Made by a program: the position numbers and the translations under genes
Part shown: positions 1 through 6,145 of the stretch, piece by piece
Position numbering within the stretch: position 1 is the first letter of the stretch
Layout of the letters: every line of letters begins with the position of its first letter
Source of the DNA: Rhodoferax sp. UBA4409
Lineage (GTDB): Bacteria; Pseudomonadota; Gammaproteobacteria; Burkholderiales; Burkholderiaceae_C
Reading direction: 5' to 3'
DNA length: 8,960 nt
NCBI GenBank assembly: GCA_002390825.1
Contig: DGQR01000043.1
Coordinates: 6,565 to 15,524 of the forward strand
The notes under the pieces: model-generated
Database searches by the model: none
What the model was told of the DNA's origin: nothing
Seen by the model: only the letters and a program-made list of their open reading frames with translations

Positions 1-32
1 GCCTGCTGCAGTTGAAGACTTAAATCAGACAT
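1..32 (-). CDS. possible N-terminus of a divergent gene (partial)
   Basis: A minus-strand ATG at 32-30 opens a frame reading MSDLSLQLQQ to the window edge without a stop. Only ten codons are visible, so no domain can be seen. In related beta-proteobacteria, as I recall, the gene divergent from xseB is often a Rieske-type aromatic ring-hydroxylating oxygenase alpha subunit with a similar MSDL start. That is memory of synteny, not something the sequence proves. The bases before the ATG (AGGTCAGGTCACC on the minus strand) give only a weak ribosome binding site. It could equally be a chance frame. Confidence 0.35.
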   Translation of the reverse strand, partial: MSDLSLQLQQ

Positions 33-93
33 GGGTGACCTGACCTAAAGACTCCCCACAGGGGGATGCACCATAGTGCGCGGTGAATGGGAG

Positions 94-120
94 CCGGCCA
101 GCCCAGATGCGGGTGGCCGG
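94..120. other. strong inverted repeat in the divergent intergenic region
   Basis: CCGGCCA (94-100) pairs with TGGCCGG (114-120). CCC (102-104) and GGG (111-113) extend the stem inward past one unpaired base, around a 6-base loop. No T-run follows on either strand, so it is not a canonical terminator. A smaller hairpin, TCCCC-ACA-GGGGGA, lies at 53-66. The region sits between the possible divergent gene at 32 and xseB at 231, so the repeat could be an operator or a transcript structure. Function unknown. Confidence 0.5.
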
Positions 121-176
121 AGACGGGAGGGGCGATTGTACCCATCCTCCGCGCTAGGCGGCTGTCTCTAGTTCCG

Positions 177-203
177 TTGGCGGCAGTCTGATGCGCCTAA
201 AAT
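177..203 (+). promoter_or_regulatory. candidate sigma-70 promoter for xseB-ispA(-dxs)
   Basis: TTGGCG (177-182) resembles a -35 box and TAAAAT (198-203) a -10 box. The 15-base spacer is shorter than the usual 16-18. Transcription would start near 210, about 20 bases before the xseB ATG. This fits the ATG at 231 as start rather than the in-frame TTG at 210, which would leave almost no leader. Prediction by eye only. Confidence 0.3.
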
Positions 204-230
204 TGCACTTTGATTACAAGTACCTCTTTC

Positions 231-482
231 ATGCCCAAGGCCAGTACCCCCTCTCACGAAGCCCTGAAGCTGCCCCTCCCGGATACCTATGAAGCGTCCA
301 TGATGGAGCTCGAAGCGTTGGTCGGCCGGCTCGAGTCCGGCGACCTGCCTTTGGACCAATTGCTCACCAGCTACCAGCGCGGTGCTGCGCTGTTGCAGCA
401 CTGCCGTGACAAACTGCAAGCCGTGGAGGAGCAAATCAAGGTGCTCGACGACGGGGTCTTGAAGCCTTGGAAGCCGCAATGA
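231..482 (+). CDS. xseB: exodeoxyribonuclease VII small subunit
   Basis: This is the small subunit of exonuclease VII, which with the large subunit XseA degrades single-stranded DNA to oligonucleotides in the cytoplasm. The 83-residue product matches the family's usual size of about 80. The core shows the XseB pattern: YEASMMELEALVGRLESGDL (about residues 20-39), then a second helix with LDQLLTSYQRGAALLQHCRDKL and a short VEEQIKVL segment. These are two amphipathic helices that form the known coiled hairpin. The ATG at 231 was chosen over the in-frame TTG at 210 because it gives the usual length; neither has a strong ribosome binding site. The stop overlaps the ispA start as ATGA (479-482), indicating translational coupling. 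The adjacency xseB-ispA-dxs is the same as in E. coli and many other proteobacteria. Confidence 0.93.
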   Translation: MPKASTPSHEALKLPLPDTYEASMMELEALVGRLESGDLPLDQLLTSYQRGAALLQHCRDKLQAVEEQIKVLDDGVLKPWKPQ

Positions 483-1426
483 GCGCAGAGGCCAAACCCT
501 TGAATGCTTTTGACCTGGACCTGTGGATGCGCGAGCGTCTGGACCGCGTGGAGCGCGCGCTGGACACCTGGATCACCGCAGAGGTACCCCAAGGCGAAGA
601 CCACGGCGCGCCGGCTGCGCTGGTCGACGCCATGCGCTACGCGGTGCTCGATGGCGGCAAGCGCTTGCGCCCTCTGCTTGTTCTGGCCGCCCACGAGGCG
701 GTGGCGCCGTTGGGGCACCAGTGTGATGCGGGTGCCTTGCGGGCTGCCTGCGCGGTCGAGCTGATTCACGCCTACTCGTTAGTACACGACGACATGCCCT
801 GCATGGACAACGATGTGCTGCGCCGCGGCAAGGCCACGGTGCATGTGCAGTTTGGTGAAGCAAGTGCCCTGTTGGCCGGCGACGCCTTGCAGGCCTTGGC
901 CTTTGAGTTTCTGACCCCGCAAGACGGATCGGTGCCCTGTGTAGTGCAGGCCCGCTTGTGCGGCTTGCTGGCCCGCGCGGCCGGCAGTGCGGGCATGGCA
1001 GGCGGGCAGGCCATCGATCTGGCGAGTGTGGGTTTGCCCCTCACCGAAAGCCAGTTGCGTGAAATGCATCAGCTCAAAACCGGTGCCTTGCTGCAGGGCA
1101 GTGTGGTGATGGGTGCGCAATGCGCGCAACCCCCGGCGAATGTGCTGGCCGCACTGGAGGCCTATGGTGCCGCGATCGGCTTGGCGTTCCAGGTGGTCGA
1201 TGACATTCTGGACGTGACGGCCGACTCGGCCACCTTGGGTAAAACCGCGGGCAAAGACGCAGACAACGACAAGCCCACCTATGTCTCCCTGATGGGGCTG
1301 GAAGCCAGCCGCAACTACGCCCGCTCCCTCCACGAGCAAGCGCTGCAGGCGCTGCAAACCAGTGGTTTGCACAACACCGCAGCGTTGCAGGCCTTGGCCG
1401 GCATGGTGGTGGACCGGGCTTATTGA
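479..1426 (+). CDS. ispA: short-chain polyprenyl (farnesyl) diphosphate synthase
   Basis: A trans-prenyltransferase of 315 residues that condenses isopentenyl diphosphate with allylic diphosphates, most likely to farnesyl diphosphate for quinones and undecaprenyl carriers. Visible motifs are GGKRLRP (59-65, substrate phosphate binding) and the first aspartate-rich motif LVHDDMPCMDND (101-112; D104, D105, D110). Also present are GGQAIDL (175-181), KTG (200-202), the second aspartate-rich motif FQVVDDILD (237-245) and the GKTAGKD lysine loop (254-260). All catalytic aspartates are present, so it should be active. Exact chain length cannot be read safely from sequence; farnesyl is the family default. 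The ATG at 479 was chosen over the TTG at 467 because it makes the ATGA overlap with xseB and has GGAAG five bases upstream (469-473). The C-terminus ends in the typical D-R-x-Y. Confidence 0.94.
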   Translation: MSAEAKPLNAFDLDLWMRERLDRVERALDTWITAEVPQGEDHGAPAALVDAMRYAVLDGGKRLRPLLVLAAHEAVAPLGHQCDAGALRAACAVELIHAYSLVHDDMPCMDNDVLRRGKATVHVQFGEASALLAGDALQALAFEFLTPQDGSVPCVVQARLCGLLARAAGSAGMAGGQAIDLASVGLPLTESQLREMHQLKTGALLQGSVVMGAQCAQPPANVLAALEAYGAAIGLAFQVVDDILDVTADSATLGKTAGKDADNDKPTYVSLMGLEASRNYARSLHEQALQALQTSGLHNTAALQALAGMVVDRAY

Positions 1427-1446
1427 ATATGTAAAAAATGCCTCTG

Positions 1447-1487
1447 GCGCTCATGGAGTGTGCGCAAGTAGCTACTAAAAGAATAGC
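1447..1487 (+). repeat. 41-bp intergenic repeat element, copy 1 (ispA-dxs gap)
   Basis: The skeleton is GCGC (1447-1450), 11 bases, GCGC (1462-1465), AAGTAGCTA (1466-1474), 9 bases, TAGC (1484-1487). A second copy with identical spacing and the same orientation is at 8788-8828; by hand count 26 of 41 positions agree. Each copy can fold into two short tandem stems, GCGC/GCGC and GCTA/TAGC. The element fills most of the 63-bp gap between ispA and dxs and ends two bases before the dxs ATG. From memory, similar TAGCTA/TAGC-armed elements are scattered in Comamonadaceae genomes. The exact outer boundaries are uncertain; the GCCTCTG before 1447 may belong to it. Confidence 0.65.
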
Positions 1488-1489
1488 AA

Positions 1490-3385
1490 ATGTCACCAAA
1501 TAATCTCTCTGCGGCGCCTCTGTTGTCCACAATCAACGACCCCGCTGCCATGCGCCGTTTGCAGCGCCCGCAGCTGCAAGCTCTGGCCGACGAGCTGCGC
1601 CAGTTTCTGCTGCACAGCGTGGCCGGTACCGGTGGGCACCTGAGCTCCAACCTTGGCACTGTGGAGCTCACCGTCGCCCTGCACTATGTGTTCAACACGC
1701 CGAATGACCGGATCGTGTGGGATGTGGGCCACCAGACCTATCCTCACAAAATCTTGACCGGCCGGCGCGACCGGATGCAGAGTCTGCGCCAGTTCGGCGG
1801 GCTCTCCGGTTTTCCGCGCCGCGAGGAGAGTGAATACGACACCTTCGGTACCGCCCACTCCAGCACCTCGATCTCTGCCGCGCTGGGCATGGCACTTGCC
1901 TCCCGCATCAAGGGTGAAGACCGCTACTCGGTCGCCGTGATCGGTGATGGCGCCATGACGGCTGGCATGGCGTTTGAGGCCATGAACAACGCAGGCGTCG
2001 AAGACTGCCGCCTGCTCGTGATCTTGAACGACAACGACATGAGCATCAGCCCGCCGGTGGGCGCGCTCAATCGCTATCTGGCCCAGCTGATGAGCGGCCA
2101 GTTTTATGCAGCCGCCAAAAATGTGGGCAAGAGCGTGCTCAAGGGCGCGCCCCCCTTGTTTGAGCTGGCCAAGCGGCTGGAAGAACACGCCAAGGGCATG
2201 GTGGTGCCGGCGACTTTGTTTGAGAAGTTCGGGTTCAACTACATCGGCCCGATCGATGGCCACGACCTCGACTCCCTGATCCCGACGCTGGAAAACATCA
2301 AGCACCTCAAGGGGCCCCAGTTCCTGCACGTGGTGACCAAAAAGGGCCAGGGCTACAAGCTGGCCGAGGCCGATCCGGTCGCCTACCACGGCCCCGGCAA
2401 GTTTGATCCTGCGGTGGGGTTGGTCAAGCCCGCCACACCGGGCAAAACCACGTTTACCCAAGTTTTCGGCCAGTGGCTGTGCGATACCGCAGCGGCCGAT
2501 GAGCGTTTGGTCGGCATTACCCCCGCCATGCGTGAAGGCTCTGGCATGGTCGAGTTTGAAAAGCGCTTTCCTGCGCGCTATTTCGATGTCGGCATTGCGG
2601 AGCAGCACGCGGTGACCTTTGCCGGCGGGCTGGCAACCGAAGGGCTCAAGCCGGTGGTGGCGATTTACTCCACCTTCTTGCAGCGCGCTTATGACCAGCT
2701 GATCCACGACGTGGCCCTGCAAAATCTGCCGGTGGTGTTTGCACTGGACCGCGCAGGCCTGGTGGGTGCCGATGGGGCAACCCACGCCGGCGCGTATGAC
2801 ATTCCGTTTTTGCGCTGCGTTCCCAACATGAGCATTGCCTGCCCGGCCGACGAGAACGAGTGCCGCCAGCTGCTCAGCACCGCGTTTGCCCAAAATCACC
2901 CGGTAGCCGTGCGCTACCCGCGCGGCAGTGGTGCCGGTGTGCCAGTGTCGCCGTCTTTGGAAGGCTTGCCTTTCGGCAAAGGTGAAATCCGCAAGCAAGG
3001 TAGCGAGATCGCGATTCTGGCCTTCGGCACCTTGCTCCACCCCGCGCTGGCGGCTGCAGAGGCGCTGGGCTTGACGGTGGTCAACATGCGCTGGGCCAAG
3101 CCCTTGGATGTTGATTTGTTGTTGCAAATCGCGGCCACCCACAGTGCGCTGGTCACGGTGGAAGAGGGCGCCACCATGGGGGGCGCAGGCTCTGCCGTGA
3201 TGGAAGCCCTGCACGCCGCCGGTGTGACCCTGCCAGTACTGCAACTGGGCCTGGCCGACGAGTTCATTGAGCACGGCGACCCGGCGCATTTGTTGCGTTT
3301 GCAGGGCTTGGATGCGGCTGGTATTCAGGCGTCTATCCGCCAGCGTTTTGGTCCTTTGCTGACCCATTTGGTGGGTATCGTGTAA
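1490..3385 (+). CDS. dxs: 1-deoxy-D-xylulose-5-phosphate synthase
   Basis: Thiamine-diphosphate enzyme that joins pyruvate and glyceraldehyde 3-phosphate to DXP, the first and flux-setting step of the MEP isoprenoid pathway; DXP also feeds thiamine and pyridoxal synthesis. The 631 residues match the family length (about 620-640). Domain I carries H50 in TGGHLSSNLGTVELT (47-61), DVGHQTYPHKILTGRRD (78-94), the diphosphate/Mg motif GDGAMTAG (152-159) and LNDNDMSIS (179-187). Domain II has FDVGIAEQHA (365-374) with the catalytic glutamate E371, then DRAGLVGADGATHAG (420-434) with R421 and H432. Domain III is the transketolase C-terminal fold from about residue 500. These align with E. coli E370, R420 and H431 with a one-residue shift. 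The start has no clear Shine-Dalgarno sequence; only an A-rich AAAAGAA (1477-1483) precedes it, inside the repeat. No terminator is visible after the stop. Confidence 0.97.
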   Translation: MSPNNLSAAPLLSTINDPAAMRRLQRPQLQALADELRQFLLHSVAGTGGHLSSNLGTVELTVALHYVFNTPNDRIVWDVGHQTYPHKILTGRRDRMQSLRQFGGLSGFPRREESEYDTFGTAHSSTSISAALGMALASRIKGEDRYSVAVIGDGAMTAGMAFEAMNNAGVEDCRLLVILNDNDMSISPPVGALNRYLAQLMSGQFYAAAKNVGKSVLKGAPPLFELAKRLEEHAKGMVVPATLFEKFGFNYIGPIDGHDLDSLIPTLENIKHLKGPQFLHVVTKKGQGYKLAEADPVAYHGPGKFDPAVGLVKPATPGKTTFTQVFGQWLCDTAAADERLVGITPAMREGSGMVEFEKRFPARYFDVGIAEQHAVTFAGGLATEGLKPVVAIYSTFLQRAYDQLIHDVALQNLPVVFALDRAGLVGADGATHAGAYDIPFLRCVPNMSIACPADENECRQLLSTAFAQNHPVAVRYPRGSGAGVPVSPSLEGLPFGKGEIRKQGSEIAILAFGTLLHPALAAAEALGLTVVNMRWAKPLDVDLLLQIAATHSALVTVEEGATMGGAGSAVMEALHAAGVTLPVLQLGLADEFIEHGDPAHLLRLQGLDAAGIQASIRQRFGPLLTHLVGIV

Positions 3386-3589
3386 GTTGGCCGTCATCTC
3401 CACGCACGAGGGTCGTCGCCAGGCTTGCAAGAAGCTGAAGACCCCGTGTGCCGAGGGCACTTGCCGAGGGAAAACCCCCACGATTGACGCCACCCGCCTT
3501 CCTACAATCGCGCTTGACTATCAGAGTCCTTGAGGGGCGACACTATTGCCTCCCAAGCTGGTTACAACACAATTACCGGAGTAAAGCGA
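3386..3589. promoter_or_regulatory. dxs-dctP intergenic region with candidate promoter
   Basis: This 204-bp gap holds no gene I can support. A good -10 box, TACAAT, is at 3503-3508. The nearest -35-like TTGACG (3484-3489) leaves only a 13-base spacer, so the -35 may be weak or activator-dependent. A second TTGACT (3514-3519) has no good -10 at 16-18 bases. An 8-base direct repeat, GCCGAGGG, occurs at 3450-3457 and 3463-3470, and a small GTGCC-GAG-GGCAC hairpin overlaps the first copy. There is no T-run, so no intrinsic terminator for dxs is seen and read-through into dctP is possible. Confidence 0.35.
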
Positions 3590-4669
3590 ATGGATCGTCG
3601 TTCAATTATCAAAAACGCAGGTATCGCCGGCGTCTTGGCTGCAGGTGCAGCCCCCGCAGTGCATGCGCAGGCCGCCATCCGTTGGCGCCTGGCTTCCAGC
3701 TTCCCTAAGGCGCTGGACACTATTTTTGGCGCAGCAGATGTGTTCGCCAAAAAAGTGGGCGAAATGTCGGGCGGCAAGTTCACCATCACCACCCACGCTG
3801 GCGGCGAGTTGATGCCCGCATTCGGCGTGGTAGACGGTGTGCAGAACGGCACCGTTGAAATGGCCCACACCGCTCCTTACTACTTCTTCGGCAAGGACGA
3901 GACCTTTGCCCTGGGTTGCGCGATTCCTTTCGGCCTGAACAGCCGTCAAATGACCGCCTGGATGTACGAAGGCAACGGCGGCAAGCTGATGCGCGAGTTC
4001 TACGCCAAGTACAACATCGTCAACTTCCCTGGCGGCAACACCGGCGCGCAAATGGGCGGCTGGTACCGCAAAGAAATCAAGTCTGCAGCAGACATCAAAG
4101 GCTTGAAGTTCCGCGTGGGCGGCTTCGCCGGTAAAGTGATTGAACGCATGGGCGGTGTGCCACAAAACATCCCCGGCGGCGAAATCTATACCGCGCTGGA
4201 AAAAGGCACGATTGATGCGGCAGAGTGGGTAGGTCCTTACGATGACCAGAAGCTCGGCTTTGGCAAAGTGGCTCCGTTCTACTACTACCCCGGCTGGTGG
4301 GAAGGCGGTCCTCAGTTGGACTTCTTCATCAACGACAAAGCCTTTGCCGCCCTGTCGCCTGAAAACAAGGCCATCGTCGAAACAGCTGCAGCCTACGCGC
4401 ACGTGGAAATGCAAGCCAAGTACGATGCCCGCAACCCCAAGGCTCTGAAAGAGCTGGTGGGTGCCAAGGTCAAGGTCATGCCTTTCCCGAAAGACGTGCT
4501 GGACTTGGCGTTCAAAGAGTCCATGGCCTTGTACGCAGAAATCAGCGCCAAGAACCCCAACTGGAAAAAGGTCTACGACGACTACGCAGCCTTCCGCAAG
4601 GACCAGAACCTGTGGTTCCGCTTCACTGAAGCGCGTTTCGACAGTTTCATGCAGGCACAAAAGCTGTAA
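3590..4669 (+). CDS. dctP: TRAP transporter periplasmic substrate-binding protein (TakP/DctP family)
   Basis: Periplasmic receptor of a tripartite ATP-independent transporter, delivering an organic acid to the DctQM membrane complex. It has 359 residues. The signal peptide starts MDRRSIIKNAG, an RR-x-I-I-K twin-arginine-like motif, followed by an alanine-rich core and likely cleavage at VHA|QAA (after A26). The mature protein begins with the typical beta strand IRWRLASSFPK, followed by a MSGGKFTITTHAGGEL segment (59-74). R175 in GLKFRVGG (171-178) is the position of the family's conserved carboxylate-binding arginine. PGGEIYTALEKGTIDAAEWV (195-214) and the YYYPGWWEGG stretch (231-240) resemble the 2-oxoacid-binding TakP type, so a 2-oxo or hydroxy monocarboxylate is a reasonable but unproven ligand. 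The ATG at 3590 has GGAG (3578-3581) eight bases upstream; the longer TTG start at 3530 would spoil the signal peptide. Its permease genes lie 1.5-3.9 kb away, on the opposite strand. Confidence 0.93.
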   Translation: MDRRSIIKNAGIAGVLAAGAAPAVHAQAAIRWRLASSFPKALDTIFGAADVFAKKVGEMSGGKFTITTHAGGELMPAFGVVDGVQNGTVEMAHTAPYYFFGKDETFALGCAIPFGLNSRQMTAWMYEGNGGKLMREFYAKYNIVNFPGGNTGAQMGGWYRKEIKSAADIKGLKFRVGGFAGKVIERMGGVPQNIPGGEIYTALEKGTIDAAEWVGPYDDQKLGFGKVAPFYYYPGWWEGGPQLDFFINDKAFAALSPENKAIVETAAAYAHVEMQAKYDARNPKALKELVGAKVKVMPFPKDVLDLAFKESMALYAEISAKNPNWKKVYDDYAAFRKDQNLWFRFTEARFDSFMQAQKL

Positions 4670-4690
4670 TCAGACTTTGTTCTGACAAGC

Positions 4691-4719
4691 AAAAAGCCCC
4701 GCAATGCGGGGCTTTTTTT
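4691..4719. terminator. strong rho-independent terminator, probably bidirectional
   Basis: GCCCCGC (4696-4702) and GCGGGGC (4706-4712) form a perfect 7-bp GC stem with a 3-base AAT loop. Seven T follow on the plus strand (4713-4719), and five A precede it (4691-4695), serving as a T-run on the minus strand. It lies 21 bp after the dctP stop and about 60 bp beyond the stop of the convergent antiporter gene, so it can end both transcripts. Confidence 0.95.
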
Positions 4720-4780
4720 ATGTGCGCTTGTATGCGTTGATGTGCTGCCTCCGGATTTTCTGTTCCAGAGGCCCGCTTCC

Positions 4781-6043
4781 TTAGAGGAACCTGAACGCTA
4801 CGATCGCCACGATGGTCGCTGGCAAAGCTGCCAGGAAAAGGCCGACCGGGTGAATGGTCTCGTCTTCAAAATTGCCTCGCAGAATGGCAAAGCCCGCAGG
4901 ATTAGGGGCGTTTGCAATCACGGTCAAGCCACCACCGGTGACTGCTCCTGCGACCAACGCGTACTTGAACTCATCACTCAACCCTTCGACCAAGGAACCC
5001 AGGTAGGTCAGTGCAGCGTTGTCGGTAATGGCCGTCAATGCGGTGGCACCGTAGTAGACGGTGGACGAATCCATGCCCCGCAACAGGGGCTCCAGCCACC
5101 ACTGTTGTTGCCCGCCCAGCACGACCAGACCCGCCAGGAAAAATGCAACGAGCAAACCCTCCCGCAGCAGCAAGCGGCTGTCTTGGTAGCGTGGGTAGGC
5201 CTGTGCGAAGCCAATGAAGAACAAAAACAAGCCCAGGAACGCTGCGGGGTGGTGGGCGAATGTCACGACCCCGGCGAGAAAGAGCACGTGCACCAGCATG
5301 ACGCTGAAGGGGATCTCGAAATCCCGGGCTGACGAGGTCTTGGGCAGTTGCACCAGCTGGTCTTTGAAAAGCAGGGTGACTGCGAGTGCGTTGACGAACA
5401 CCGCAATGGCTGCCTTCCAGCCGAAATGGGTCAACATGTACCAGCTGTCCCAGTTCCATTTCGCCGCCACCATCAACACGGGGGGCGCTGCAAATGAGGT
5501 CAAGGTACCGCCAATCGACACATTCACGAACAAAACACCCAGAGTGGCGTACTTCAAACGAGTCGACAACCCGACGCCGAAGATGCGTTCCTTGAGCATC
5601 ATCGCTGCAAGTGTCATGGCGGCAGGTTCAGTAATAAATGAGCCCAGCAAAGGAACAAAGGAAAGCGCCACAAAGTAAAAAGCCATGCCCCCTTTGAGCG
5701 GGACGATGCTGGCCACAGCACTCACTCCTTTTTTGGCCATGTGCAGTACGGCGCGGCTGCCTGCAATCACCACTATGGCAAACACGAACAAGGGTTCTGT
5801 GAAGTTCCGGCTGTCGAGGTATTGCGATGCTTCTTTGGTGCCCACCAAAGCCAGCATGGCAAACATCAACACCATGGCCCAGAAGCCGAAAACGACCTCT
5901 ACTTCACCCAGCAGGTGCCACAACCCCGCATGGTTGGGGCGGGTGTGCGCGAGGTGTTCGAAAAACTTGGTAGAAAAGGTGTGAATTACGGCGAGGCCGA
6001 AAATCACAGCCCCAACGATCTGGACGGTGCTTGGATCAGTCAT
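4781..6043 (-). CDS. putative Na+/H+ antiporter (DUF1504/Na_H_antiport_2-like, ion-transporter superfamily)
   Basis: An integral inner-membrane protein of 420 residues with about 10-12 hydrophobic segments, the first near residues 8-22. It resembles the family annotated in beta-proteobacteria as putative Na+/H+ antiporter. Two pseudo-repeat half-sites are visible. SFITEPAA (135-142) is followed by IGGTLTSFAAPPVLM (177-191). AITDNAAL (338-345) is followed by TGGGLTVIANAPNPAG (369-384). Such paired T-E/D-P/N plus Gly-rich N-x-P elements are typical of the NhaD/ArsB-like ion-transporter superfamily, where they form re-entrant hairpins. Sodium/proton exchange is inferred from family, not shown. 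The gene follows dctM on the same strand, 102 bp downstream, past a hairpin terminator; it has a poor ribosome binding site and no obvious promoter of its own in that gap. It is flanked by TRAP genes on both sides. Confidence 0.8.
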   Translation of the reverse strand: MTDPSTVQIVGAVIFGLAVIHTFSTKFFEHLAHTRPNHAGLWHLLGEVEVVFGFWAMVLMFAMLALVGTKEASQYLDSRNFTEPLFVFAIVVIAGSRAVLHMAKKGVSAVASIVPLKGGMAFYFVALSFVPLLGSFITEPAAMTLAAMMLKERIFGVGLSTRLKYATLGVLFVNVSIGGTLTSFAAPPVLMVAAKWNWDSWYMLTHFGWKAAIAVFVNALAVTLLFKDQLVQLPKTSSARDFEIPFSVMLVHVLFLAGVVTFAHHPAAFLGLFLFFIGFAQAYPRYQDSRLLLREGLLVAFFLAGLVVLGGQQQWWLEPLLRGMDSSTVYYGATALTAITDNAALTYLGSLVEGLSDEFKYALVAGAVTGGGLTVIANAPNPAGFAILRGNFEDETIHPVGLFLAALPATIVAIVAFRFL

Positions 6044-6085
6044 GTTTTAAGGACAAAGTAAGTGTGTTTGCAGTAAGCCCATTGT

Positions 6086-6125
6086 GAAAAAGGGACCGTG
6101 TCAGCTTGCGGCTGGCTACGGTCCC
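6086..6125 (-). terminator. rho-independent terminator after dctM
   Basis: GGGACCGT (6092-6099) pairs with ACGGTCCC (6118-6125). GTCAGC (6100-6105) and GCTGGC (6111-6116) extend this inward to about 14 pairs, with one bulged base and a 5-base loop. Read on the minus strand, the stem is followed directly by a T-run (TTTTT, complement of 6087-6091). It lies just past the dctM stop and before the antiporter gene, so it should end or attenuate the dctQM transcript. Confidence 0.85.
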
Positions 6126-6145
6126 ATATTCAAAGTGCTGGGGTA

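Noticed and set aside
3448..3470. GTGCC-GAG-GGCAC hairpin as a dxs terminator
   Set aside because: The stem is only five base pairs and no T-run follows.
1493..3493. 666-codon minus-strand open frame antisense to dxs
   Set aside because: It is a shadow of the GC-rich codon pattern of dxs, whose full set of catalytic motifs is on the plus strand. The antisense product has no membrane or domain pattern and is histidine- and glutamine-rich as shadow frames are.
3530..3589. 20-codon N-terminal extension of dctP from a TTG
   Set aside because: It would place a non-signal-like stretch before the RR signal peptide, and the GGAG eight bases before the ATG at 3590 marks the better start.
3602..4660. 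352-codon minus-strand open frame antisense to dctP
   Set aside because: The plus strand encodes a complete TRAP binding protein with signal peptide and ribosome binding site; the antisense frame shows no recognisable domain.
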